This document shows, piece after piece, positions 1-13,269 of a stretch of 64,000 bases of DNA. A program made the position numbers and the translations under genes. The stretch is from Platycnemis pennipes (Eukaryota > Arthropoda > Insecta > Odonata > Platycnemididae): positions 77,918,645-77,982,644 of the forward strand of contig OW121853.1 in the NCBI GenBank assembly GCA_933228895.1, read 5' to 3'. The first letter of the stretch is position 1, and the number at the start of each line of letters is the position of its first letter. The notes under the pieces were generated by a model. That model was not told the origin of the DNA and did not search any database. It saw only the letters and a list, made by a program, of their open reading frames with translations.

Positions 1-2640
1 ATTATGCACCCTTCAAACTCTTACCCGCTCTTTTCGATTGTCAACTTTCGGATGTGACGTCACGTAGTGCGGTTCCAGTCCGTTTCAGAGCGCATCAAGA
101 AGAGCGCCAGGGCCTAGAGCGCGTAAGGGTACGTCCATGCTCCCTTTTGCGCACTACGATAAAAACAGAGGAGATTCAGGAGACAAAATTGTTAAGAATG
201 GATGATGAAACGGATTTCTATTACGCAAACTATTATTATTTGACGTTTGTATGTCATGTGAACTTCATATATTTCGGGAACACGAGTAAAATTTTAACGA
301 AATAGAATAGTTCTAATGAAAGTAAACAACATGTTTGCAGATGCACTTTCTAAGGCGAAGGAAGTTGTGAATAGTAATTTGTAATATATTTAAGAAGTAT
401 TTTAGTGTAAAATGACGTTAACGTACGGCAGAAATGGTGCTCACTAAATGAAAGAGTATTTATTACTTTCTATGGTGTGAGGACTACGGCAGCGAAGTGG
501 AACTTACGTGTTTTACATGCTGAAATAATTATTAGGTTGTTCTTACTCATTGGTAAATGAATGCCGGATCATCTTAAGTATTGAAAGTTAACAAGCCATA
601 TAATTGTATGTCCATGGATTAGTAATTGGCAATACGAAAGAAGAGAAAACAGAGTATTTGATGTAAAAAGTCCATATCCAGGCATCAAATTCAATATTAC
701 TTACAGGTAGGTACGTACTGTTTACACTAATTCTCTGTACTTTATCAAGAGCAGTATAGGGTAAAACTAATCATGCTCGTAATTTTAATGAATGTAAATC
801 TTTATTTACTTAGTTATTATTCAAATTTCATGCATACAATCATTTATGTAAATTTCCAGATTTCATAACTGGACAGTATTGATATATTCGCAATGGATCC
901 TACATTGATAAAATCTGTTTAACGAAATAAACAGCATGTTAAGCTGTTCTTGGATATTTCAATTAATACCTTGTTAAGTAATAATATGCGTTGTGAATTG
1001 CGCCTGTTTATTATTTTGGGCACCAACATTTGTTGACATAATCTTCACCGTTGCGACTTCGTATTAAAGGATACGAAGAATACCATAAGATTACCGAACA
1101 CCATGAACAACGCCTCAAAATAGGGTTTATTATTACATGCAGAAACAGCACAGAAAAGTCGTTTACTTTCACATCTCGATTGTGCTTACGAAATCTCTTC
1201 CGAAACCACAGATGTGTCCGAAACCACACGCTACATGCTCGTCAACTTTTTGCAGTATACACCACTGCCACAAAGTGTCCATGGCGCTAATGTCGAAATA
1301 GAGCACGTAAGTGCAGAAAAGGGTGAAAGTGCAAGAAAGAGCGTAAGGGTGCAAGAGCGTAGTGCACGCCCTTGGGATTGGAACACGGCCTAGGTCTCCC
1401 CTACTGCTCGGCCCTCTACCTTTCTTTTCCCCTCGAAGTATTTGACATGGCCATGACTCTCTAATGATCTTATTGTCACCTCTCCATCTCCGATTTTTAT
1501 CATATCCCCAAACTACCCCTCCTAAGCTGAATATATACGAGAGACAGCTATGTTCATCTTCACCTTGATAATACCATTTCGAAACCTGTGTCGGTTTGGA
1601 AAATAAACAGTGTGAAAATCGACTTTTTCACCTTCAGTGACCAGGAATATAAATATTTCCACAGGGTTACGCAGGAAAATCTTCATTAGAAATAATTCTG
1701 ATCCCTTCACCAATTAAATAGCACACAACCCACGTATCACGGCCTTATATATTCACATGCCACCAATTATATGTTCCAACCACCACTTCTGCCTTCTAGT
1801 AATTTCTTAGGGAGAGTATTAATAGGAAGCTAAGAGTATCCACTCTCTGGCGGTGGCTCGATACTCTAACCACTCGATTCCCGAGGGAGAGATGATGAGG
1901 GAGGAAACAGAAGAGCGGAAGAGTTTACATTAAGGAAGAAATCTGAGAATGAAGTAGAAGTCACTCCGGACAAGACCGAGTTAGGGCTGACGAATTTCTC
2001 GACGGGAAGGGACGTTGCGTTCTCCTGGGTGCCTCGTGGGGTGAGGGAGATGTGTAGGATGGGAAGGACGGAAGGAAAACTTAAAAATAAATCCCGAGAA
2101 AAAAGTTCGTAGCGGGACCGGAAAAGGGCAGTGTCCACAGAGAAGGACGTTGTCATAAGAACCGCAGGAGAGGAGGGGGGGAGTAGAGGTGGGGGGTGGA
2201 GAAGGTCCCTGAAGGGGGGTAGGGGGGCTGAGTTCCTGGAGAGGATCCGCAGAGTGAGGGCGAGTGATTTGAAAGCTCAACCTCCCCGTGGAAGGCAGGG
2301 TTACCAACTGCAAAACCTCCTCGACTCGAAGATTTTGGTCCGAAACACGGAGAATCTGAATTGGCAGCCTTTGTTTCCGCCGTTACGAAGTACTAATCCG
2401 CTATATAGAACCAGATTATTGAAGGAGAAGTTTTAGTCAATGAATACTTAAATGTCACAACATGATATTTAGTAATTAATATTGTAGGCATAATATTAAT
2501 ATATTTAGGTATTAATTTTGTATGAAACGAATGAATGAATACCTATATTTCCTTGATGTCATTACTTCTACGCATAGAACTTGTAATTGTATTTATTGTT
2601 GTTATCTGTGAGCGATTAACTACTTTGAATGCGGCTGACT
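1..2640. other. Gene-less stretch, 5' end of window
   Basis: I see no supportable gene. The short frames have no recognisable domains. Two patches, near 100-150 and 1295-1370, share motifs of the form agcg-taagggt-c and may be remnants of one old repeat. At 1195-1230 the phrase ccgaaaccacA/C occurs twice, 18 bp apart. From about 1870 to 2240 the plus strand is strongly purine-rich (runs of gga and gag), which alone explains the overlapping frames there. Host regulatory content cannot be judged without comparison to other genomes. Confidence 0.5.
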
Positions 2641-2649
2641 GATAGATTA

Positions 2650-2758
2650 TTTCATTGTGATTGTTTTTCCTGAGAGGTCTGTCTGGGTAGTAATTAATTA
2701 TGAATGCACTGAAGGAATTATTCCTAGAGCAAATAAAGTATTATCTATCTATCTATTT
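2650..2758 (+). mobile_element. LINE 3' tail with (ATCT)n end
   Basis: The segment ends in a phrase containing attcctagagcaaataaa, followed by an ATCT microsatellite (tatctatctatctat). The same phrase, also followed by atccatctatctc, recurs at 56940-56985. A shared terminal segment with an AATAAA-like hexamer and a simple-repeat tail is what non-LTR retrotransposon 3' ends look like after 5' truncation. No coding part is left here, so the clade cannot be assigned. Confidence 0.5.
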
Positions 2759-2769
2759 TTCTAACATGC

Positions 2770-2940
2770 ACTATTGCAGAATTTTCACAGAGAAAAAAAT
2801 ATTTAGATAATTAAGCTACCAAGGAATTGGCAGTTAAACGGTCAAGGTGGATTATTTTCGCAGAGGAAATTCTGCTGAGCATTTCAGCGGGTGGCTCCGC
2901 TAACGTATTCGCGCATAGCTCGCTTTCCTTACATTGATAA
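2770..2940 (-). mobile_element. Degenerate SINE-like fragment
   Basis: The phrases ttttcacagagaaaaaaat, cggtcaaggtgga and catttcagcgggtggctcc match, with decay, pieces seen at 26425-26570 and at 17485-17590. In the 26 kb copy the same pieces flank a good B-box (ggttcgagttcc on the minus strand). This is therefore probably an old tRNA-derived SINE copy. It is too eroded for precise ends. Confidence 0.35.
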
Positions 2941-2989
2941 TAAAATATCCCGGAGAATTTGGTCCATAAGACGAAGTATGAGCAGTCAG

Positions 2990-5900
2990 CCTTTGTTTCC
3001 GCTATTTCCAAAAATGGTTTCAATATTTGTGCGTCCTATTCAAGAATCCCTCTCCAATATCCTTGAACATAAAGCAATGGCGTTGGAACAATAATTGGGT
3101 TTTACTGTAACCTATTGGTAGAAAAGTATTAATGGCCTTTTAATATTTTTTTTCAAAGTTATTCCACAAAGTAACGCCCGAAGGAGTAGAAATATATCTT
3201 TAAATATCATAAGTTGCCATTCATGAAATATAAATAAACGTTGAAAAAATATTTGGCATGATTTAGCCAATGCCGAAGATTACGATACTGTAGGGGGTTA
3301 GTTTTTAAAAGAGTCATAGTCGTGCACAAGAAAATGGAATCATTCGACCAAGCTACTACTTTTTTTCTATAATAAATGACTAAAGAATTTATTTATTCAT
3401 ATTATTCGAAATATATGGAGAGAATTCTGATTTACATACCTAAGGAATATATCTACGAAAGTGGAATACTTATAGCTTGTTGTTGCACACTTGACGCGGT
3501 GAAATAGATGTGAAACACCCTTAGTCTGTGACCCGGAGTCTCCGGGTCAAAATGTCCCAGTTGGCAACCCTGGTGACAAGGGCAAGAGAGAGAAAAACTA
3601 GGAAGCGGTAGGTGCCAGGAAAGAAAGCGGAGGTGGCCAGGGACTCCAGCGTCCATTGGGGATAGTTTTAAAGGGACGAAAGAGAAGAGACGGTCGAGGA
3701 AAGGGTAAACGCAGGCAGGTTGAAAGTTTGGACTCCGGAGAGGCACTTTTTTTCGAGGGGGAAAAAGATTTTAGGCCGTCCCTAAACCGTTTTTCCGATC
3801 GCGATGGTGCTTCCCCACGAGTAGATCCTCCTTGACATGGAAGGATTGCTTCAAGGGTCATGAGACGACAAATCTACCGCTCTTTCCGTTTAAGGCGGAG
3901 AAATCAAGACGTCTCGGGTCCACACCTGTCGCCGAAGCGATCGCCCTACGTTCCGTGGTAACCTTCAGCGATTGAAAACAAGCGAAAAATCCTCAAGAGT
4001 CGCTCTTTAGGGAGAAAATCTGTTCGCACCAACCTCATAGTGACATAATTAGCTCTTCGCTTCGCTTCATCGACGACTTGGCCAAACGTAAATCCAGCAT
4101 AAGCCAAAAGGATAATCGAGCTTTAAAAATACTTAATTTTTGTAGCCTCCGAGATAATGTGGCATTAATGGAAATTAAATTAAAAATATTCACCATTATG
4201 CACGAGCAAAGACTAATAATAAATGGGTTCTGGCCAAATGTCATGCAGGATAACATTTATGAAATTACTGATGGAGGATGTACAGTAATAATCCCAGGAA
4301 AACAAATTTGAGTAATCCATAAGTAATGCACAAATTGTCATAAATGAAAGACTACCCCTTTAATGTAATATTTTCGAATTTCAATCGGAATAATTAAAAA
4401 AAATCCCTTTTCATCTGTGTTTACTCCATGTTAGTTGCTTGCCATATTTTTTCCCTTTCATTAGTATTTTTTATGAGTGGTGTCTCAAATACCTTGCCAA
4501 GCGCCTTTTCGATGGTCTGTAGATAGTTATTTTTTGTCTCTCTTCACTTCATGGAAAAAGTTTTTTTTTCGTAACCGGATTCGGATTAGAAAACGAAAAA
4601 TAGAAGCCTGAGATTCGTATAAGATACAGTAATTATTTTACCGACAACCTATATTAAGTAAACATAAGACGCCATGAAAAAATGCAGCATTTCATTACGA
4701 ATGTACATGTTCCTTAATTCACATAAAGAGAAATAAATACCCCCAGGGAATAGAAGGACATGTTTAACCTATGAGCTGTGCTCATGGAAATGAGATACCA
4801 TGGACGGAATTATTCACAATTTGGAACGAAAATCTCTCATAAGAACTACTTGACAGCAACTTTTACCCTTATTATCAGCAAATAAAATACCTTGGGGCAC
4901 TGCATTCCAGCACTGTGCGGGCAGACTGATGATGACTTACCTAGGAGAGGAAAGAAATACACATCAGTAATGAATATAAAGTTGGAATATAAAAATGGAT
5001 TAATTTTACAACATTTGGGATTTTGATGTTATAAAACATTTGGTCACATAAGTTTTAAGTTCTAAGTGTTCTCTATCTCGTTCATACGAGGTACCAGTTT
5101 TCTTCTAAAATATCACAAAATAATTCTGTAATACGCTACTTGAAACATATATTCGTTAAATATTAACTATTTCCCCAAGAGGCAATTCTTTTTGTTGTAA
5201 GAATACAGCACGACACAATAGTACAGCACAATATTGAATTTTATACCTGCTTATCTTTCAATAAGGGTATGACACTTATTACTCCAATCGATCAGTTGTA
5301 TAGCAGAAATACAATCCTCAATAAATTGAAGGCATCGACGAGAGAACGAGCATTGCCATCGATTAGGTGAGGGATCAAAATGAAGACTGGGAACGGGACG
5401 TGAATTATTGAGAGCAAAGCAGGGACACTCGATCCCTGGGGTAGAGGGAAAGCGGTGTGATCGGGACGCTCATCTCGCCGTAGCACACTCACAGTTCACG
5501 GCCTCCACACAACACAACCGCCAACTTTCCTCCTCCTGCTGTGTCAACAGAGAGAGGAGATCGCTCGCTCCTTCCCAGCCGAACCTTCCTCTTTTTATTT
5601 CCACCGAAACCGAAAAGGAAGATCAAAAGCGAATCGGGTAAACAGCGAGGCCGTTGCTGCTACGTTCGACGGACGGAGATGTTCCAGAGGTGGGAGAGGG
5701 AGAACGGGTACAGACTGCCGAGCGAGAGAAAGAGAGAAAGAGACACGTAACCGCACACTTGAGTGCAACAGGATGACCGAATTTCCCTTCAAGTGGAAAT
5801 CGTAGGATGAAAAATGGCCAGTGCTCCCAGGGGAGGAAATCTTACGATGTATGAACACACTGAGATATATTAATTTTTTTAAATGATCAATCACCTCAAT
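2990..5900. other. Gene-less stretch
   Basis: No gene or complete repeat is recognised. A perfect 8-bp stem with a 3-nt loop lies at 3530-3548 (gacccgga / tccgggtc). The phrase cagttggcaaccctgg at 3558-3573 is shared with other parts of the window (near 59590; inverted near 2295). Positions 5440-5760 are richer in GC and CpG, with purine runs at 5690-5750, and could be regulatory or 5' UTR sequence, but nothing proves it. Confidence 0.4.
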
Positions 5901-5945
5901 TCTCATTACATTAAACGAAAGAGACTAAGGGTTCAGTTGAACCTT

Positions 5946-6008
5946 TTAGTAGCTTGTAGACAATGCACGCACGGACTAATATTTTTTGCATGACTGCATA
6001 ATAATAAG
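5946..6008 (+). mobile_element. 5' part of the tagatg-tailed SINE-like repeat
   Basis: The run tagtagcttgtagacaatgc, then cacggactaatattttttgcatg, matches the start of the dispersed repeat seen fully at 37005-37160 and partly at 45358-45412. The 3' part (the ccacacaccc...gcagggtat block) is absent. It is short and decayed, and is identified only by comparison within this window. Confidence 0.45.
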
Positions 6009-6361
6009 TGTAAATTTGACTCTGTTATAAGTAACCCCTTCCCTGACGCGGACTCAGGAGTTAAGTCGTCCTACTTAATCAGGTCAAATCAGGGTAAGGA
6101 CGAATTGACTTGTTCACCGCCGAACTTTTTCCCGTTTTGGACGAGTAATTTCGCTCCCTTCTTAGAAGTTCATATTTGAGTTCATAGATAAAAAATCAGA
6201 AAACCCGAGTTTGAGAAGCTTTATCCTCCAAAAGAGAACAAATTTCAGTTCAATAAAATTTACCGCATGAAATGGTCATTTCTACGTTTATTTATGAGGA
6301 TCAAAATTATTATTCACCATATATTAACTTTTACTTAATTAAATTTGAAAAAGAACCTGTT

Positions 6362-6397
6362 TTCGGGCCTTCAAATCCGATGATTTGAAGGCCCGAA
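6362..6397. repeat. Perfect 16-bp hairpin, 4-nt loop
   Basis: Two 16-bp arms (ttcgggccttcaaatc and its exact reverse complement) surround the loop cgat. The surrounding DNA is AT-rich, so a GC-containing perfect stem stands out. There is no T-run or coding context to make it a terminator. It may be the core of an eroded foldback element. Confidence 0.85.
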
Positions 6398-6399
6398 TT

Positions 6400-9165
6400 T
6401 GCGTGCTTGATGTCTGTTACCTGTTATCATGATAATATCATATTTCAACGACATAAAGCCAATGACGTTATCAGTATTATGAGAGAAACAATTTGTACTT
6501 GTCGAAAAATTTTTGTGAAATTTGTAAAATCCTATTAACTTCCAAACGGATGACTCAACAGAAACCTAAGTGGGACGGTTGCTTTACTTTATTGTTCAAC
6601 CCATAAGTCCGATTCTTAATTGCATACTTTTTTGCATATATTTCTTTTCGCCTATTTTTTCTGGTGGGGTCCTCCTCCTAAGGTCCCTTTCTCCTAATTA
6701 CCCAAAAACGCATAACAGTCCGGCATTCAGTGAGCCCTCCAGTATTTTATGGTACTACGTACGTGTATATGAACCCAATATCGTACATTGTGACCGGGAG
6801 CTATCTCCTACAGATCCTACAAACAATTTACTCCGAGATCAGGCGTGGCGGTACTTTAGTTATCGGCGCCTTTTCCCGGAGAATCAAATGTCCGCGAGTC
6901 GATTCCCAATTTCCAAATAGGAAACCCTTTATGTCCAGCATCCTTCAACACGTCTGTTTACAAACACAAGAAGATGCGAAAGCAGAAGTTTTCTTCAAGG
7001 GAAGGAGAAAGGCGGAAAGAGGTTGGGAGGAGGAAAATGGAACAAGAGGAGTGAAGGACGGAGAGGTAGCAATTATCGGAGGAACAGAAAGAGAAAAAAG
7101 TTCGGTCCAGCTACGAATGAGTGGTTCGGAAGGAAGTAAGAGACAAAGATACATTGGGGAGGATGTTGGGGGTGAAAAGAGAAAGTCGATTCGGCAGGAT
7201 GTTCCCACTAACTGCTACTGACTTAATTGGAGAAATATATGGCTTCCCATGGTCATGATGAGGCAAGCGAGAAGCGAGGAGGCCTGCTACGAAACGGGAA
7301 AGCTCTCTCGGAACGAACGGATTTCTTTGATACTTCCTCAATCCAAGTCAAGCAATCACGCTGAACCTTCACGGAAATGGTGAGACCGATACGGTATAAA
7401 CGCCTTGATTAGTTTATCACTAATGCTGCAAAGCGTGAAAAAACGTGTATTAATACCTATCTATGAAAATAAGCAAAAAAACTCAGGGTAAGTGACCTTT
7501 GAGGGTCACTCATAACGTCTGAAAGGCAATCACGGCCATCACATTAAAAAAAAGACATTAAAATCAGGTAAAGCGACAGAAATGACAAAAGAGTAACCTA
7601 TCTTTACTTGAGATATCGTGAGATTCATGGAGCTTTACTGCTTCAATCTCACTAAAACAACATAAAATAAATATCACAAATAAAGAGTCAGTATATATTT
7701 AAATAAATAAACAAGCACTTTTAACGAAGGAAACTGAGGAGATAAACAACCGATGATTTAATTTACATATGAAAACATTTCAGGTATCGCTTCATGACAG
7801 TTATTTACATCATCCACTCCAAAATGAATATTTTAATTTAAAACGAACAAACATCTCAAATTGGCAAGTTAATGTTTCAGACACTTAATACTCACGTTCA
7901 TGGCATCGTTCAATGTCAAGCTATGAAGCATATCTTAGGTAGGCGAGAGTAGATAAGGCATAAGCACTAATCTACTCTTACTACACTATCTTCACTACTA
8001 CTCTAATCTCTAGGACCCTGATCGCCAGTCTCTCACTTGGTTTTTATCCACTAATAAGCGGTTTGTTTTTCTAAGCAACGAACTACAGCCAAAGGTACTC
8101 TATTTTAAATGTGAAAGCAACGCAATAATATTGTTTCAGTGTCGCAGCTCATGTCATTTCACTTTTACGTTTAAGCTTAACTTTCTCCAATTAAAAATAC
8201 CTAGAATGGTACTTATTTTATGGTTTTCATTCAGTCCATGTCTTTCGCACTGGTTTTGCAACGGATCTAATACCATTTGCAAGCATTTGGCCGACTACCT
8301 AAACTGCGCTTGATTGGCGAAATCAATGCAATGACTAAAATAACAGGACCGGAGAACATTCCACTAATTTTTATCCGCAAGCTCTTAATCGGCAAGCACC
8401 GCTGCGCTTTATTTTGCCAGGTAAAAGCGTAAATAAGTATTTTTCGGGTGAATGACCATTAATTTCGGAATCAAAAGAGGTAGATGGTAGAGCGGGGTGC
8501 GGTAGTTAAATGGGAGGTCTGCAGTATAGCGGTTAAGAAATAATAAAAATCAACAGTAGGAAACAATTGATTAAAACACCCAGACGAAAAGAAGAGCTAC
8601 CCTTAAATTTACGCCACGAACCTCCCCCACGCTGCTCATAATCGATTGCGTTAGCTCCCAGCCCCATATTTAAGTAAATGCTGGAAGGGGTCGCGGAAGG
8701 CTTTAAGCCGTGCCCATATATTCGACTGCGGGGGAGAGAACGATGAAAAATGTAAATTGCAAGGGACGAAAGCACGAAAAGCATACCCGAAGAGAGGTAG
8801 AGATAAAAATACATGAATTTGATTTTTATTAGAAATTCCTCCGTCTGCGTGAAGAAGATTCTCAGAATGTCAAGTGGCTGTGATAATATTAGTACTGTAT
8901 TCCAAGGTTTGTAGCCATTAAATCTGCTCTCCGCACGTGCCCCTGATATTATGAAACATTTTTTTAAACTGAATATGTGAATCGGCAAGAATCTTGGTAA
9001 TGACTGTGATAATTCAAGTGCAATGTGCCTGATATTTTATAATACTTGTCTGCATATCTGCCAGCCTGCAATTCGCAACAACATTCCGAAACCAGTCAAT
9101 TTATTTCAAATTCGCGTATTTGACGTAGTATGGAAAAATAAAGCACTGAGCAGTTTTCATCCAAC
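6400..9165. other. Gene-less stretch
   Basis: No host gene is recognised. The longest plus frame (6730-7221, 163 codons) runs into the purine-rich block 6970-7200, and its C-terminal half is low-complexity Glu/Gly/Arg/Lys, so I treat it as chance. A 151-codon minus frame at 8533-8988 shows no known domain. A short stem (agtgacc/ggtcact) lies at 7491-7510. The rest is AT-rich sequence with no repeat structure visible to me. Confidence 0.45.
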
Positions 9166-9169
9166 TAAT

Positions 9170-9705
9170 AACTCCATTTTCTACTTTACGTCGCTTGGAA
9201 TGGCATTCCCAAGGAATTCATCATCAACACCAGTATTTAAATCCTAAGATTGTTTTACTGCAGCCCTCTATTCTGCCCTATTCAGTGTTAATTCCCTCAC
9301 GCCCTGGTATGTTTTCTCTTTCACGTCCTTCTTTATTTGCCCTATATATTTGCCCCTTTCAATCTTCCCTTCTATTATATTTATAACCAATGCATTGTCC
9401 CTCAAGGTATGTCCAATCCATCTGGTTCTTTGCCGTAGGGTTTTCCATACTTTCTTTTCTTCATCTGCTCTTCTGTACACCTCTTCGTTTCCCATTTTAT
9501 GTGTCCATTTAATCTTCAACATTCTCCTCCAGCACCATGTTTCGAAGGCTTCAGTTCTTCGTTGGTCTGCTTTCCCGATGTTCCATGTCTCTGATCAATA
9601 GAGTGCCACGCTCCATACGAATTCTTTGATGAAGTCCTTCCTTGTAGAGGAATGCATTATAAGTCCATTTTTATCTCTGACAGGCTTTATTTCTTTTTCA
9701 AATCG
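9170..9705 (-). pseudogene. LINE reverse-transcriptase C-terminal relic (family L1 of this window)
   Basis: Read on the minus strand, this encodes the region beyond the reverse-transcriptase core of an insect non-LTR retrotransposon. A frame with VWSVALY, an in-frame TGA, then SETW, leads to AFETWCWRRMLKIKW, WIGHTLRDNALV, IIEGKIERGK, YIGQIKKDVKEKTY and ELTLNRAE. After a further stop comes RAAVKQS and a short gatgatga tail near 9225-9232. The catalytic YADD region is missing, so the copy is 5'-truncated. It also has at least two in-frame stops, so it is dead. The same protein segment recurs in plus orientation at 24.2, 26.6, 37.5 and 47.4 kb. The RTE/jockey-type label is from memory of the motif style; the clade is not certain. 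Confidence 0.75.
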
Positions 9706-9719
9706 AAGTAGAAATAATT

Positions 9720-10140
9720 ATGTCATGTAATCGAGAAAAGTAACATACAAAGGGAAACTGGACAAAGAATATTGTCTTTTTAGGCATGGTTCGGATTCAA
9801 AATTGCAACAATTTCTGTGAACGAACATGAACATTTTATAATTAACTATCAGTGCAATTATTGAAGCCAAGCTCTTGTATTGTACCAAAGCTATACATGA
9901 GGGATTTAGGCCCATGAAAAATTAATACAAAGATGATAATAGACTTTTTTCTGAGAGACACCATTCGAACCAAATGTCATAATACTCGAGGGAGTTTATG
10001 AGCGGGCGGTGATACTAATTAAATTAAGCAGCAAATTAAAGCAGGCTAGAAGAATTTCTTGGCGAAGTGTACGATACTCCTGAAACCAGTTTGCAAAATT
10101 CCACTTAAAAATTTTATTTTGACAAACGATTTACACGCCA
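9720..10140. other. Gene-less AT-rich stretch
   Basis: No gene or repeat is recognised. It separates the LINE relic from the 51-bp duplication. A phrase at 10110-10130 (attttgacaaacgattta) weakly resembles the start of the following duplicated unit. Confidence 0.4.
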
Positions 10141-10146
10141 GCCTCA

Positions 10147-10248
10147 ATGTCAAGGCCGACCTTAGATGTTGAAATCGATTGGCAAAATAAAATACAGATG
10201 TCAAGGCTGACCTTAGATGTTGAAATCGATTGGCAAAATAAAATACAG
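10147..10248. repeat. 51-bp tandem duplication (2 copies)
   Basis: The unit runs from atgtcaagg to aaatacag and occurs twice head to tail. The only difference I see is gccgacc versus gctgacc. The near-identity points to a recent local duplication. The unit length is divisible by three, so the chance frame passes through both copies unbroken. Confidence 0.9.
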
Positions 10249-10249
10249 A

Positions 10250-13200
10250 TGTGGAATTGTAAAAAAAGATATATTTCCTTTCTATCATGCAGTTTGAGTT
10301 GTGGGACTCACACGGCGGAATTCAACACAGCGAGAAATCTTTGGCATGAGAAAAAAGGCGGAGGGATAAAATATAACCGAGGGTTAAAAATTTACGGAAA
10401 AACTCAGAAATTAATGAGGAGGGGGAGACCAAAATATAACTGCTCTCAGAGAAAAATAAAAAAAAAGCCGCGCACGTATGTAAAAAACGACGCGATAAAA
10501 AAAGTATAACGTAATGGTAAAAGTGAAGTTATCGCATTTCGGGGGTGGAAAAAATGAGTTCGAGCCGAGGGAGGGTCGCTAAATGGGGGAGTCGAGGAGA
10601 TAACAGTAAAGACGGGAGGAAGAGAATGAGAGACTTAAAGTTGAGAAATTGCGGAGGGAATTGTGAGGGTGGCATTTTTAAGGTTATGCGGAGAAGTCCC
10701 CGGCGTATGGAGCGGTCGGGAGATGAAGGGTCTTTCGCATGTGGGCGTCGGCGAAGTGGGTTCGTGCCGGCTGCGAGATAAGGAGGGCGGGGGTTGGAGG
10801 GAGGGGGAGGAGGAAAAAAAGTGAAACGGGAGGGAACTATGGGAGCATTGTCATAACCGCGGCCCGGGGGTTGAAGGGAGCATTAGTCGGATTGGGCTAG
10901 GGTAACATCCAAGCAACTAGGAGATTTTAAACGAGGGAGATAAGGCATCCGAGTAATTGAACCATCACTGCGTAAACCAGAAGGTAACGATTACCAGAAA
11001 ATTTCTCCCTCCATATCCCTTCTTGGAAAACTCGAAAAAAATGTTCTTAGACTCTTGGTGACCCTAGGACTACTATTATTGTTAACCTCATTCCAATTTT
11101 CTCCTCGTTATGCCCATTTGATATAAAAGTATGTATATGCCTGCATCAATTACATTCCTGGTCTCTTGTAATATTGCCCCGTACGAAGTATTGCAATATT
11201 TATTCCTTAGCTGCAGTTAAAATGCTCACAGTGCACAGAAAAGTCGCATTAAATATTAAAATATTGCATCATTTTAATGGTAGTATAATTAATTTCTATA
11301 TTAAAACATTCAATGTAAGTTGTTCATTTCTTTCTTCAACTCAAACTATCTCAAAATAAATCGTTTTTCAATGAAATTTTGAACGCACTACTATTCTAAA
11401 AATAATTTTTTTCGGGGCCAAATCATGTTATTATCCTATACCCTTCCCCCGAAAAAATAACCCCACAGCCATAATATGAGTATATCACATCTAATATCAC
11501 AAATTCAGAGAAAGAAACGGGGGATAGAGAAACTTCGAGATCAAAGTAAATTACAAGATGAAACATATATTTTTGGTAAGTATGACGAATTTTCTTCAGT
11601 AGGTATATGAATCCCGTAAAACAAATAAGCAGACCATTGAGGTATAATTTAACTTTCTTCTGAGTAAGGTATTTTCCAATATGGAGGAATTAGTACATAG
11701 TGACGGACCAAAATAAAAGCAAAATGAAAAATAACCCTATCGTATAATAAGGCACTGTGCCAACATTTGGTGACCTGAGGATGATAGGGAGCATTGGAAT
11801 CGGGGTTGGGCCAAATACGTTAGAAGAAAATTGCTTTCTTACTTATTTCCTGGGTCTAAAGTTCTTCACAAAATACCGCATACTCGACACTGTTCATATC
11901 AATCACATTCATACGGTTATAACTTGCATGAGTACTTGTTTTGTATGTTTCCACCCCAGTCTCAAATTGACAATCCTGGATTCGAAATGAAGGCGAAGCT
12001 TGCAATTTACCACAGATTAAAAAAAAATTATTTCTAAAAATATTTAAATTTTAAGTCTAAATTATCTGTGGTAAATTACAAATTTTGTCTTCATTTCGAT
12101 ATGTTCGAATACCACTCAATAGCGCCGGAAACTATTGAATTTAATCCTAGATTCTATTAATTGAGAACTCATCTAGCAACCATCTCATACGGCTAAGTAC
12201 TTCTCGTTTTTTTCACATATTTTTCCTCTTAGTCTCCGTATTTCCAAGGAGTTCGCAACAATGTAAAAATGAACGGCCGCACAGAAAAAGCAGAGGGAGG
12301 AATTGACGGAGAATGAAGAGGCCTGGGTGGGGGGGGAGGCGAGTTGGAGAGCGATGTGGGGGTAGAAAGAATGAGCGGGCGAGGAGGGTCCCAGACTCCA
12401 GCCGCCCAAGGCCCCCAAGGGAGCACAGGAGGGATGAAAAATGTTACGGGGGAGAGACACGCTCAAGTGCGACGTTGTCACTTTTCACACCCCGCAAAAT
12501 TGCGCCCAAATGTTTTCGTCATGACTCCTACGGCCCGCGGACGTTATTAAGCCCGGGAGGCATGTGGGGCGAAAAGCCGACGGATGGGTTGGGTAAGAGA
12601 TCCTTACGGCATGGCTCCTCCTTGGAGATTTTTAAGGCACCGTAGCCCGGGGGGACATCCTCGTTGGTCTTGGAAGAGAGGAGGATGCGGATAAATGCGT
12701 GGCAGGGAACCATCGCCGGCGGTCCCAGGATCAAAGGAAGTAAAGGAAGAAAGATAGAGGAGGCACACGAGACACACACGTGCTGGACGTGTTCATCAAG
12801 TTGAAAAGCAAACACGGGGAGAGCGAACCGTGCCGTGATGGGGCGTAGTGAGAACGAAAGCCCGGTAGCGATGATTAAGGTTCTTTGACTTGGAATTGGT
12901 CGAGGGGAAGAAAAAACAGAGCCGATCATGCTTCCGGCTAGAACTCTGATACGTCCGCGGGCTAGACTCATCATTGGCGCGTGAAAATTAGGTACCTTCT
13001 CCCTCTTTATTCACGAGCAGACGGCTAAAGTAAGCTAAAATCACCAAATCCTCCATGCGGCGAGAATAGAAATGGATAAACTGCTAGCACTAATGCCCAT
13101 CAATGTAATGGTACTGAAAATTAAACATGACCGAAAATACAGAAAGATAATTCATCAAATTCTAATTTAACATTTTAAAAAACGAAATCTTGTAGTTTAG

Positions 13201-13265
13201 GTACTCCAACGACTAAGATTTTATAGCACTGCCTGTAACATACTGTGAGTTGTAGTTATTCTGTC
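10250..13265. other. Gene-less stretch with purine-rich tracts
   Basis: No gene is recognised. Positions 10540-10820 and 12290-12450 are strongly G/A-rich on the plus strand and create low-complexity frames. 12500-12980 is GC-richer with several overlapping frames on both strands, none resembling a known protein. An inverted repeat at 11983-12099 is listed separately. Confidence 0.4.
11983..12099. repeat. Inverted repeat, ~36-bp arms
   Basis: The left arm (11983-12018) starts cgaaatgaagg and ends aatttaccacagat. The right arm (12063-12099) is its reverse complement with a few transitions, starting atctgtggtaaatt and ending cttcatttcg. The 44-nt middle is almost pure A/T. It is probably a small foldback or MITE remnant, or a DNA-level palindrome. 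Confidence 0.75.
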
Positions 13266-13269
13266 GTGG

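Noticed and set aside
3530..3548. Intrinsic transcription terminator
   Set aside because: There is a stem but no T-run, and the sequence is not prokaryotic.
6730..7221. 163-codon plus frame as a gene
   Set aside because: Its second half is low-complexity from a purine tract and it overlaps frames on the other strand. No domain is recognised.
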